Assembly (NCBI GenBank): GCA_036924285.1
Contig: JAYKYS010000004.1
Coordinates: 31,280,001 to 31,344,000 of the forward strand
Origin: Asterella californica
Taxonomy: Eukaryota; Streptophyta; Marchantiopsida; Marchantiales; Aytoniaceae
DNA: 64,000 nt
Reading direction: 5' to 3'
A program made the translations under genes and the position numbers. This document shows, one piece after another, positions 49,713-59,631 of the stretch. Every line of letters begins with the position of its first letter. Position 1 is the first letter of the stretch. The notes under the pieces are model-generated. The model saw only the letters and a program-made list of their open reading frames with translations, was not told where the DNA came from and did not search any database.

Positions 49713-50007
49713 TGTCACGTCAGTTTGGGCAACTCGGCTAGGTTGACCGAGTGCGAAGTGACGCATCCCGGTAAGGCCGTTAGTGCCGTTAGGGCGAGTT
49801 GGTGAGAGAGCCCACTAGGGGTAAACTTCGCAGGTAGGGCTTGGAGGCCTTAGTTCTTCGAGTTGAGCCTTCAAGCTCTAGGCTATGGTGGATAGTCTAG
49901 TTGAGTGTAACCCGGATTCTCTTCACGTTTAGAGTGGGTTTGGCTTGACCGTTTGTGAGTAATCTTTGTAATAGTGTTGGAGATGGTAATTTCTCAATGC
50001 AGATTAC
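49713..50007 (+). repeat. 5' LTR-like segment (unit Y only)
   Basis: It starts TGTCACGTCAGTTTGGGC and runs to GCAGATTA. It matches 59231-59525 with about 7 differences, mostly transitions. Unlike the 3' end it lacks the flanking TG-rich X units. I could not identify a primer binding site just downstream, so the exact 5' LTR boundary is uncertain. Confidence 0.8.
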
Positions 50008-51792
50008 TCGAAGAACTGAGTGCAGGTCGAGGTGGAGTTCAGTAAAAGCTCGTGGATCTGAAATCTGAAATCGTCCGCTGGTATCTTCGGGCGTTGTCGT
50101 TCGTGCTTAATTGTTTGGAGCTGTGATCGAGGTGTGTGGGTTCATGCTACATTGCTGGTCGCAGATCGATTTGCTGTTGTTGGGGTCGAGTGGAGATTTT
50201 TGTCATGCGGAAGCGCTGCAGAAATTTTGCGGAATGTTCTTGAAGTGTGTTATTGGAGCCGGATTGCACGTTTGGGCGTGGCAGACGGAGTAGTTGTCAG
50301 TGTCGGGCCGGAGTGGGCTCTTTGGAAGCGCATTGGAGAGACGATTCTAGTGCACTAAATTTCATGGAGTTTGGCGAAGGATTGAAGAAGTTATGGCATG
50401 TCGAAGTTCGCTGCCGTGACAACCGTAAGTACAAAAAGGCTAGTTACGTCAGATTTTGATGCAATTTCGTGTTGAAACTAGAGTTTAGGAGTTTTGTTGT
50501 GTGTGTGTGCATTCGCGAAGTGTGTCTTGTGCATTCGCGAATCTATTGTGGTGGTGTTCGAGTTAGATTTGGGTGTTCTTGCTGTTTTACGTCAGATTTT
50601 GATCACCCGTGTGCACCCGCAAGCTGTTTTCGCTATTTTGGAGCCTCTTTTGGTGCAATCTTCTGCAATTCGAGGTGGAGCCGAGCCTCTTCTGGTGTGT
50701 TGTACCTGTTCTACTCTACTTCAAGCGGAGCGGAGCGGAGAGTGAGCGTGAGTGTCGAGGTGTGGAGTGCGTGTTAGGAGGCGTTTAGAGGTTTAGAGGC
50801 TTCGAGGCTTCGAGGCTTCGAGGAGTAGAGGTGCGTGAGTGTGGAGGCGTGAGAGCGGAGTGCGAGAGTGTAGAGACGGAGCGGAGCTGAGCCTGAGCCT
50901 GAGCCCGAGCCCGCGCCCGCCGCAAGCTAGCTTGCTGGCGTGCGTGAGAGAGGTATCCAAGCTTCAGTTGTGTGGGAAGGGTAAAACCAGCTGATCACCC
51001 ATCCCAACACTATTCCTGGACCTGGACTCTTAACTCTGTAGTCTTAGCTTTGGCTTTACCACTAGACCAATAGCTCTTGGTGTCTTACAGGGATGCGTGC
51101 AAGTACTTATGGACTTGTTTAAGGTAGTAGGAGATCTTCTCGCACGTTCCTAGAGGAGTGGTAGGACGACCCCATAGTATTAGGGGTAAGCTATAGTTGT
51201 GGTAGTGCTTGTCTATACCGTAGAGACGTGTATAGAGGCAATTGGGGGCAGTTGTCTTTGGTGAGCTAGTAGAGCTATCACGTGGATGTTTTTGGAGTTA
51301 CTAGAGGTGTGGACATCTAGTTAGTGACCTGTAGTGTCAGTTACGACAGTTGGTGACCATATATTGTGCATGTGGTCATCGACGAGGAGACGTCAGTCCG
51401 GGTGGGGCTGGGTTTCTCTTTATGTGAATGTTTGAGTATGGAGGGTTATCGTTTGGACTTCTTGTGGTTGGAACCCTTCCATATTTTGTTTCCTGTTTGT
51501 GCGCCGCGTTTGCTTGTGTTGGCGCTTGATTTCCGGAGTGAGTTCACTCCAGTGTGCTGTCGGTAGTGAGGCTGGAGTTGCGGACCAGTCAGACTACTTT
51601 TGTTTCTCTCACGGTGCGGTTGGAGTGACGACCAACAGACCATGAGAGGCTGCCTGTGGTGATGGCAGGTACAGGTTGCCCTTACCTTGACCGTCCTAGT
51701 AGAAGATATGTGAGCTCAGTAGGAGCGGGGTTAGGCAAGTGGTGGTTACGGTGGTGACGGAGATCGCGACTTCCGGTTGGGGAGTGTGTTAG
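50008..51792 (+). other. Leader of the methyltransferase-encoding element
   Basis: About 1.8 kb lies between the 5' LTR-like segment and the first gag codons. It contains small simple repeats, such as GGCTTCGAGGCTTCGAGG near 50800 and GAGCCTGAGCCCGAGC near 50890, an antisense 5S-like stretch listed separately, and no convincing coding region. Short frames at 50111-50777 have no motifs. Confidence 0.6.
50955..51085 (-). other. 5S-rRNA-like and tRNA-like sequence, antisense in the leader
   Basis: Read on the minus strand, the segment contains GAGTTAAGAGTCCAGG, then AATAGTGTTGGGATGGGTGA and TCAGCTGG. These line up with the internal control region and 3' half of plant 5S rRNA (GTTAAGCGT... GGATGGGTGACC.CCTGG). 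About 35 bases before them is TTGGTCTAGTGGTAAAGCC, which looks like the D-arm/A-box of a tRNA. It is not an intact 5S gene. Known Cassandra elements carry 5S sequence in their LTRs; here it sits in the leader of a coding element and in antisense. Confidence 0.5.
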
Positions 51793-54395
51793 CGAGATTC
51801 TCTCATCACGGAGTTCTCGGGAGGTTCTGGTGGGGACTTCTCAGACAGTGGGTATACACGGAGTGGGGTGAGGTACCGACTACCTACACCATTGCCGTCG
51901 GTTGTTCCAGAGGACGAGTCAGACGCAGATAGCGCGTTTTCTGGTGGTGAGTCTAGTGTCACCACACCGTTGTTGTGGGACATGGACGAGATCTATGGGA
52001 TCACGAAGAGGTCTCGACGTTACTCGGGTACAGTTGGTACCATTGAGCTGGATGACTTCATCCAGGACTTCGACAGTTGGTGCGATCTGCAGCAGATGCG
52101 GAACCCACAGCTGTTTACACCCTTCATGGCGTGGAAGGGTTTGTTCCAGCACTTGGAGGGACCGCGATGGACGATTATCATGAGTTCAGACGAGATTACA
52201 GTGTTGAGATTGAGTTGTGGAGACAACATTGGTCTCCCAACTACGTTTCTATCACTACTGACGTAGTATCGGAAGACGTAGGACATGCGAGTTCGGGTGC
52301 CAGTAGCAGTGGTACAGCCATAGGGGGCGGAGTACCTATTATCGATGCGTCCACAAGTAGTGGAGCAGGTGGTAGTGTGAGCGGGATACCACCAGGGTTT
52401 AACCTTGTGGTTCAGTTCTTCCAATGTTTGAGGAAGAACTATCAGGGTGTGCGGACCGACAAGTTGAGGAGTCTGCAGGAGTTCCAGCGGAAGACTGGAG
52501 AGAGCCTACGCGAGGCGTTTACTCGCATGAGGCGGTTGATCAGCGTTACCCAAAGGGTGACGGAAGCACAGGCAGTACAGTTTTGATATGGGATACTAGA
52601 CTGGGAGCTGCGTAGGAGAGTTAGAGATGCTACTCTTCTTAGAGATACCGCTCCGACGTTGGCGGTTGTCTTTAGTCTGGCTGAGCGGATTGAGCTCAAC
52701 ATGGTGGAGGAGAGGGTGGTGGTTGCTGGATTCAGCAAGGAGATACCACATGGAGCGATCACCTCTTCTCGAGGATCACAGGCTACGCAACAGCGTGGTG
52801 GTAGTGGTGGTAAGGATCGTGCAGAGCAGTCACGATCTCAGGGAGGTGTTGGAGGATCTGATGGACAGAAACCCATGCCGTCCTTCTCTAGCCAGCAGCA
52901 AGCGGGTCCTTGCTGGACGTGTGATGGTCCTCATCAGCAAAAGGACTGTCCACAGAGGAGAGGTGGTTATGAGACGTCAGGAACGTCTCAAGCAGCACCT
53001 AGGCAATGTGAGCATTGCGGACGACCTGGTCACAGTAGTGACCGTTGTTTTGATCTCCATCCCGAGTTGCGGCAAGGGAAGACTGATCATGGACAAGGCG
53101 GAGGAGCTCAGGGAGGCCGTGGTGGTCGAGTTGGAGGTAGAGGTCCAGCACCTGGGAGAGGACCGGTTGGTCCACCGCCTGCTACGACGTCAGAAGCAGG
53201 TATGGCTGCTCGGATTGAGCAGTTGGAGCAGAGGATAGCTAGTATGACTATGACTCAACGGAGATCAGGTGGAATAGAAGCTTCCACGTCTTATGGAGGA
53301 GAAGGAGGTGACTTCGACTTCATGACTGGTGTGGCGCAGATTGAGACATCTGCGGTAGTGACTAGAGGTGCAGTACGTGTCTCTGAGCCACGAGGTGCGT
53401 TGGTGGAGTTGGATCCACAACACGGGGAGGCTGGTAGACAAGCCAGGCTTCCTCAGTCGCTCACGTTATCGGAGACGTTGAGGATCACATCTATGGTTCC
53501 TAAACGATCTATCGATGGTGCAATAGAGTTGGAGGCATCGACATCCAGGAGTGGGTGTGATGTGAGTTCACCTTCGACGTTTGTGGATGCGACGTCGAAT
53601 CTGATGTTGGGGGCGGCTACAGCAGTTTTGCGAGCCCCACTATTCTCAGCCACGGATATGAGGACATTGGGAGTCAACTTGGCTCCAGTGTTTCAGTTGG
53701 CGGCCACGCTCAGTGAGAGCGAGGATGTAGTTACCTCTAGTGCTGAAGTAGTTCAGCGAGAGACGGTAGACGTGTCCATGGAGTCGAGGATCAGGACAGC
53801 TATCAGTGGTACTTGGCAAGCGGCGGTTGCTAGGTTAGATGAGTTACCAGCTAGGCCGGCGATTGACCGTGCTGGTTTGGCACCAGGTGTGGTGTTGTTG
53901 GACAACAGAAGTGGTATCTTCTGTTTGGTGGCACCTTCAGGGAAAGTGTATCGACCCCAGAAGGTCTTGTTAGACTCTGGAGCCCAATCGTTGATGTTGA
54001 GAAAGACGGCGTGTATTGGTTTGGGTCTGAAGAAGTCCGAGATAGAGAGATGTCCATTCCAGTTGCAGACATCTCTAGGGGGATCAGGAGGTACGGCTCT
54101 ACACATGACACGTGAGATGTTGACGGTGAGAGTTCGGTCAGATCACCCCACGGATGGCTCTATGGTGAGGGCCAAGGCCATCGTTACAACTGCAGAGTCT
54201 TATGATGTATTGGTGGGAGGTGCTGTGTTGTACCCTATGAGGTTCGTGATCGACTATTGGACGGAGACAACATCTTACAGACCAGGTTGGCAGTCCGGCG
54301 AGGGACGAGTGAGCCGCTTACCAGTGCGGTTCAGTGCTAGAGTTGGGACGACGGAGCCTACACCAGGGACGATGACATCCGTTGCAGGGTTCACT
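51793..54395 (+). pseudogene. Gag and aspartic protease part
   Basis: The capsid-like region includes FQCLRKNYQGVRTDKLRSLQ and FQRKTGESLREAFTRMRRLI (about 52420-52550), a pattern typical of retrotransposon Gag. Two zinc knuckles follow: an unusual CWTCDGPHQQKDC (52911-52949) and a standard CEHCGRPGHSSDRC (about 53007-53048). An RG/GR-rich stretch of about 50 residues comes next. The protease active site is VLLDSGAQSLML, with its Asp codon at 53973-53975, and about 70 residues later YDVLVGGAVL. It is broken by the frameshift near 52160 and the TGA at 52584. Confidence 0.85.
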
Positions 54396-54680
54396 TGACC
54401 GGGCGAGTTGTTGGAGGGCAATGCCCATGCGGAGGATACTCCGGTCTTTGAGGAGGTGGAGGACATGCCTAGCATGTTTACGTTAGTACCATCTGCCTTG
54501 GATGTTCCACTCTGGAGTTCGAGTGGAGAGTTGCAGCAGTATGCTGATCAGTTGGTGCAGCAGGCTTGGAGTGAAGCCTTTGTACCACCAGTAGAGGAAC
54601 AAAGGGTTGTTCCTGCTACTGGTCTTGCGACCTTATCACCGTTGGATACGACTCTCATTGTGTGGCAGTATCCAGAGGAG

Positions 54681-55607
54681 GGTGTATGTGTGCTGGAGCT
54701 GTTTGGAGGGATCAGCACAGGTTTGGCTGCGATATTGTAGGCAAGTATACAAGTACAACGATACTTGTATGTGGAGAGAGATGAGATTGCGAGACGCATC
54801 TCATTGCGACATGTGGCACGTTTGGTGGAGAGATATCCTGAGTTGTTGCCCATATCAGCTGTTAGAAAATACCAGCAAGCATTACCGTCGGATATTTCGC
54901 TATTGGGGGCGCAGGATCTTACGTTGGTGGGCACCATTCACATGGTGATAGCCGGATGGCCATGTCAAGGTCACACGCGTGCTGGGAGAGGTCAGGGTTT
55001 ACATGACCCGCGATCTAGGATGTTCTGGGAGATGTTACGGATCTTACGACATCTCTAGATGCATCAGGTGGATTCTCCAGCGTACATCTTGGAGAATGTT
55101 CCTTTGTTTGGTGATGCTCGTACACAGATGATGACGAGTGTGCACCAAGTGCGGTCTTGGATTGGACCAGTAGTGTTGTTGGATGCAGCGAGAGTAGAAT
55201 CTCGTGCACATCGTCCACGGTTGTGGTGGACGAACTTGTTATCGAGAGAGGTGCTTAAGCGAGCACACGATGGAGTGAGACGACCAGCACATCTCACGGT
55301 TGATAGTATCTTGGATGCAGGACGACGATTTCAAGCGGTGAGAGTCGTCGATAGGTCACCCATGACAGTGGTGAACCTAGTGGGACGGCCCATGATAGCG
55401 TTACCCACTTTGGTAAGCTTTCCAGCGTCACATGCTTACAGAGATGGAGGACCTGGGCTTGTGTGGGATGCTCAATTACGGCAGTTGGTGGAGCCCAATG
55501 TCGATGAGAGAGAGAGAGCGATGGGTTTCGCTACGGGTACGACGGCAGTAACTTTGGTGTCAGAGGCTTCACGTCGTCAAATATTGGGTCAAGCAATGGA
55601 CTTGAAT
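54681..55607 (+). pseudogene. C5-cytosine DNA methyltransferase domain
   Basis: The domain lies between protease and reverse transcriptase, in the same frame. Motif I is VLELFGGISTGL (SAM binding). A motif II-like segment is YVERDEIARR. Motif IV is VIAGWPCQGHTRAGRGQGL, with the catalytic cysteine codon at 54963-54965. Motif VI is AYILENVPLFG (Glu codon 55092-55094). Motif VIII is ESRAHRPRLWW, close to the AHRARYFW of DNMT3. Motif IX is DERERAMGF and motif X is RRQILGQAMD. So the catalytic domain is complete, about 310 residues. It would methylate cytosine in DNA. Two stops (TAG 54738 and 55056) interrupt this copy. The motif VIII and X style suggests a DNMT3-like branch, but PCQ is more DNMT1-like, so the subfamily is open. 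Confidence 0.9.
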
Positions 55608-55937
55608 TGATTGACATGGATTGTTAGCCTTGGATTGACTGAGCAGCGTCGGATGCGATCGACGGGTGTTACTGCTCGAGCACTCTTGAGCTCTTTGCCT
55701 ACCGGGTCGATGGAGACAAAGGCTGGGGGCGAGGCACATAGAGTTCGTCATCCTTGGACATCATGGGATGTCATAGGAGAGAGTGTGGAGCTTGCAGCTA
55801 GAACTGCAGAAGTTTTACGCACAGTAGCGGTGGAGGTTGTTGGTGGTGAGCAGAAGGAAACTGCTCCAGAGGCTGCAAGATAGCAATCAACGACTTCGTC
55901 TTCTACCTCTAGCATGGTAACAGAGGATACTTGAGAG

Positions 55938-57380
55938 CCGGAGATTGGACCCAAGCTTATAAGAGAGGAGAGACGAAGAGTCCAAAGATTCCTGAAGAGT
56001 TATAGGAATTATTTTACCTTCAGTATGAAGGATTTGGGTACCTTGAAAGGACCTGGTATACGGATCGACTTGGCTAACGACACGTCAATCTTTCGACGTC
56101 CTTACAGATACAGTGACATGGAGAGAGCCTTGATTCAGAGTAGGACTCAAGAGTTGTTGGAGGCTGGGTTGGTGGAGATGTCGCATGGAGATCTCCCATC
56201 TGCCACAGTTATGCTAGCCAAGAAGGATATGTATGGCAACTATACGGATAGACGGATGTGTGAGGACTATCGTCCTATCAATCGGCAGACGAAGTCCGAT
56301 AAGTATGCCATGCCGACACCTGAGGAGATCTTTGATGCAGTGGGGCATGTGAAGGTCTTCAGTACTTTGGATCTTCGAGCAGGGTATCATCAGTTGTCAA
56401 TGAGAGAAGAAGATAAGTCCAAGACAGCATTCTGGGGAATTGACTCTCACGGCAAGGATTGTTTGTATCAGTGGCGGTTCTTACCATTTGGGTTGAAGAA
56501 CGCCCCTGCTGAGTTCCAAAGGGTGATGGACAGAATCCTAGTAGGATTGGATTTTGTCAGATGTTATATTGACGACATCTTAGTCTATAGTGCTACAGTG
56601 GAGGAGCACGAGAGACATTTACGAGATGTGTTTGAGCGCTTGAGAGCTCATGGGTTGAAGTTACACCCTGGGAAGTTTAAGTTCTTCCAGGAGTTGGTAG
56701 AGTATCTAGACCACACCATCTATCCAAGTGGATTGGGTGTTCAACAGACGAAGGTTGAGGCTATTGCACGTATCCCGCGTCCCACAGATGTGAGTCGAGT
56801 TCGGGCATTTGTTGGTTTGGTAAACTTTTATCGTCGGTACGTGAAGGGATTTAGTGCAATTGCGAAGCCGTTGACCAAGCTGATGAAGGTGGACCAGGAG
56901 TGGCAGTGGAGAGATGAGCAGGAGCGAGCTTTTGTAGAGCTCAAAGATAGGTTGACATCTGCTCCCATCTTGAGGAGACCCGTTAGGGGGCGTCCTTTCT
57001 AACTGCACACCGATTGGAGTATGTTGGGACTTGGAGCAGTGCTAACTCAGCATGATGATGAGAAAAAGGAGTTCGTGGTGACGTATGCCAATCGCTTCAA
57101 CAATTCAGCGGAGGCGAGGTATAGTTCGTATGAAGGAGAGTGTTGGGCGGCAGTGTGGGCTGTTGCACACTTTCGATGTTATCTGTTTGGGAACCCTTTT
57201 ACTCTCATCACTGATCACCAGCCGCTCAAGTGGTTGATGGAGTCCGATAAGCTTACAGAGAAGCTTGCACGATGGGCTCTGATCTTACAGGAGTATGACT
57301 TCCAGGTAGTACATAGACCTGGAGTTGCAAACCTAGATGCCGATGGGTTGAGTCGCAACCCGTGCACGAGTCAGCAGGAT
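55938..57380 (+). pseudogene. Reverse transcriptase and RNase H
   Basis: The reverse transcriptase carries MCEDYRPINRQTKSDKYAMP, STLDLRAGYHQLSM, RFLPFGLKNAPAEFQRVMD and the catalytic YIDDILVYS (Asp codons 56571-56576). RNase H follows with LHTDWSMLGLGAVLTQ, where the TAA at 57000 has replaced the Gln-like codon before Leu-His-Thr-Asp, then SSYEGECWAAVWAV and TDHQPLKWLM. The order RT then RNase H then integrase is that of Ty3/gypsy, not Copia. Confidence 0.92.
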
Positions 57381-57739
57381 CAGACTGGGGCTCGATGGCA
57401 TGACGAGGTTGATGAGGAGATAGTGCCAGGGTGGCATGCATCTGCCTTTCTTTGTGTGTTGGCCATGAACTCTAGTATGGAGGGCCAAGTCGTATCTTTC
57501 TCTGGTCAGAGAGTAGATGATGAGTCTCCAGATCCTGAGGGTGGAGATGGTGTTCCAGACCAGCGAGATATCCATGATGATGTGACCGTGATGGAGTATC
57601 TACGTACTGGTGTGGTAGTACGCACAGTAAGTGCCAAGGAGCGAGATCGTGTCCTTCAACGAGCGAAGAAATTTCGACGAGAAGGACGACATGTACTTCG
57701 AGTGTGGGGTGATGAGAGGGTACGGATAGTGCCACATCC

Positions 57740-58660
57740 ATCCCAGAGGGCACAGTTAGTACGACATGCCCATGAGGAGTTGGGACATTTTGGAGTGAAG
57801 CGTACACATAGCTTACTCCAAGGACAGTATTGGTGGCGTGGTATGCACATCGATGTGCAACAGTTTGTCGCACGATGTGTGGTTTGTGATCGAGTACGAG
57901 CATCGTTTAATGCTCCTACTCCACAGTTACACCCCTTACCGATTATGAGCTTAGGTTACTGTTGGAGTTTGGATTTTGCGGGACCCTTACCGTTAATCGT
58001 ACGTCACCATCGATATGTGTTGGTGATGGTGGAGCACTTCTCCAAGTGGATTGAGTTGGTGGCATTACCAGACAAGGCGAGTGAAGGGACAGCGTATGCG
58101 TTCTTAGATCGAGTGTTGAGTCGTTTTGGAGCACCAGCTGAAGTGCTGACCGACCAAGGTACAGAGTTCTTTGGTGAGTTTCAGGTCTTGTGTGATCAGG
58201 CGCTGATTGATCATCGGACTACATCTCGAGATCATCCTGAGGCGGATGGTTTGGCGGAGAGGGTAGTTCAGACGGTGAAGAGAGGATTGCGCAAGTATGG
58301 CTTGTAGAAGGGTCACTTGGGAGACTGGGATGTGCAGTTACCATGGTTGGCTATGGGTTACCGTTTCAGCCGACAAGCGTCTTTGGCTTCCTTCTCACCG
58401 TATTTTCTATTGTATGGCCGAGATCCAGACTTATTTTCTGCCATTTGTCGTGATTCTGCTGAGGTGCTGGACCTTGATGACCCGGATATGTGGATGAGAG
58501 CATGTTCTCAACGAGCAGAGACATTTCGGAGAGTTATGCCTATGGCTTTTGAGAACCTAGCGATTGCCCAGCATAGAGACATGTTGCGATATGCTACTAT
58601 CCGAGGAGGAGGTTATCGGTCGTCGATTCGCAGGTTTCATCCTGACGATTATATCTATCT
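57740..58660 (+). pseudogene. Integrase
   Basis: The zinc-binding HHCC part is HAHEELGHFGVKRTHSLL followed by CVVCDRV (about 57760-57900). The catalytic core has the first Asp in WSLDFAGPLP (57972-57974), the second in LTDQGTEFFGEF (58152-58154) and the Glu in ADGLAERVVQTVK (58257-58259). The DDE triad is intact. The TAG at 58305 lies just after the core, inside a conserved segment that continues with GDWDVQLPWLAMGYR. The C-terminal basic part leads into the PHD finger. Confidence 0.9.
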
Positions 58661-58807
58661 ACAGCAGATTGCACCGACGACGTTGGACGTGACCGCAGGG
58701 CGCACTATTTTACGAGTGCGTGAGGTGTTATCTTCTGGAGTACTCATGCTAGAGGGCCGTGATGGTACCGTTGACCCAAGCTTAGCAGTTGTACGCGCGG
58801 GCTTGAG

Positions 58808-58949
58808 GTGTATGTTGTGTGGGTCTGCTGGTGGAGCAGCTCGTATGTTGGTGTGTGATGGTTGTTCGAGAGGTTGGCACATGTCATGTTTGACTCCACC
58901 TCTCAGTGTAGTTCATACTGGACGGTGGGTTTGTCCTCGATGTATATAG
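58808..58949 (+). pseudogene. PHD finger at the integrase C-terminus
   Basis: The last 46 residues form a C4-H-C3 zinc finger: CMLC (first Cys codon 58809-58811), then about 12 residues, CDGC, WHMSC, and finally CPRC (58932-58943), followed at once by the natural stop TAG at 58947-58949. The aromatic W before H and the final WVCPRC are standard for PHD fingers, which bind histone H3 tails. It occupies the place that the chromodomain has in chromoviruses and is open and unbroken here. Confidence 0.9.
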
Positions 58950-59110
58950 CGAAGATAGTCGGTTAGATCTTTGCGTGGTATGGATTGCAGACAGGCGACT
59001 AACGATGGGGCGATGTAGCACCCGGCCTCCTGATCCTTACACCCATGAAGGTGTGTATCACGTAGTTGGGATATGGAGCTATCTGGAGTTAGAGAGACCT
59101 AACCGTCAGT

Positions 59111-59122
59111 TAGGGGGGCGAT
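59111..59122 (+). promoter_or_regulatory. Polypurine tract
   Basis: TAGGGGGGCGAT directly precedes the first X unit (TGTGATACAC...). A polypurine tract marks the start of the 3' LTR, which argues that the LTR begins at 59123 and not at the Y unit. Confidence 0.6.
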
Positions 59123-59631
59123 TGTGATACACTTGTGTATGTGTATGACATCGTCCATGTGTTATGTGTATGTGTGGTGTACCTCTGACAGCGATGTATG
59201 TTGTGTAGCGATGTGTATGCGCACGACAGCTGTCACGTCAGTTTGGGCACCTCGGCTAGATTGACTGAGTGCGAAGTGGCGCATCCCGGTAAGGCCGTTA
59301 GTGCCGTTAGGGCGAGTTGGTGGGAGAGCCCACTAGGGGTAAACTTCGCAGGTAGGGCTTGGAGGCCTTAGTTCTTCGAGTTGAGCCTTCAAGCTCCAGG
59401 CTATGGTTGATAGTCTAGTTGAGTGTAACCCGGATTCTCTTCACGTTTAGAGTGGGTTTGGCTTGACCGTTTGTGAGTAATCTTTGTAATAGTGTTGGAG
59501 ATGGTAATTTCTCAATGCAGATTATTGTGGTACACTTGTGTATGTGTATGACATCGTCCATGTGTTATGTGTATGTGTGGTGTACCTCTAACAGCGATGT
59601 ATGTTGTGTAGCGATGTGTATGCGCACGACA
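59123..59631 (+). repeat. 3' terminal repeat with X-Y-X structure
   Basis: A 106-bp TG-rich unit X (59123-59228) is followed by GC, the Y unit (59231-59525, homologous to the 5' LTR-like segment) and a second X (59526-59631). The two X copies are almost identical. Both end GCACGACA. The X-Y junction reads GACAGCTGTC, a 10-bp palindrome that looks like an LTR-LTR junction. The relic at 1148-1654 has the same X-Y-X order, so the arrangement is old and conserved in this family. Confidence 0.85.

Larger units (their letters stand above)
51793..58949 (+). pseudogene. Gag-protease-DNMT-RT-RNase H-integrase-PHD polyprotein, disrupted
   Basis: The coding region would be about 2,380 codons. From about 52160 to 58949 everything is in one frame. 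Upstream gag (51793 to about 52158) is in another, so one base was probably lost near 52160. In-frame stops: TGA 52584, TGA 54396, TAG 54738, TAG 55056, TGA 55608, TAG 55881, TGA 55932, TAA 57000, TAG 58305. Homology continues across each stop, which shows that they are mutations and not gene ends. Each can arise from a Trp, Gln or Arg codon by one C-to-T or G-to-A change. Host genes in the window use TGA and TAG as true stops, so this is not an altered code. Sub-domains follow as separate entries. Confidence 0.9.
49713..59631 (+). mobile_element. Decayed Ty3/gypsy retrotransposon encoding a DNA methyltransferase and a PHD finger
   Basis: This is a 9.9-kb element on the plus strand. It begins TGTCACG and ends CACGACA, with CAAA on both sides (49709-49712 and 59632-59635), which may be the target duplication. 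Order: 5' LTR-like segment (49713-50007), long leader (50008-51792), coding region (51793-58949: gag, protease, DNA methyltransferase, reverse transcriptase, RNase H, integrase, PHD finger), a short 3' untranslated part with a polypurine tract (59111-59122), and the 3' terminal repeat. The two copies of the LTR middle unit differ at about 7 of 295 positions, so the insertion is not fresh. One frameshift and nine stops make this copy unable to encode a full product. It is related to the relic at 1066-1654. Confidence 0.92.

Noticed and set aside
51793..58949. Possibility that the in-frame TGA, TAG and TAA codons are read through by an altered genetic code
   Set aside because: PRMT6, the ACR-like gene and PIGW end at TGA, and psbR and the fusion gene end at TAG, just where the families normally end. 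All three codons act as stops here.
59123..59631. TG-rich repeated units considered as a CRISPR-like or simple satellite array
   Set aside because: Only two copies of X occur, separated by the LTR unit Y, in a eukaryotic retroelement end; there are no regular spacers.
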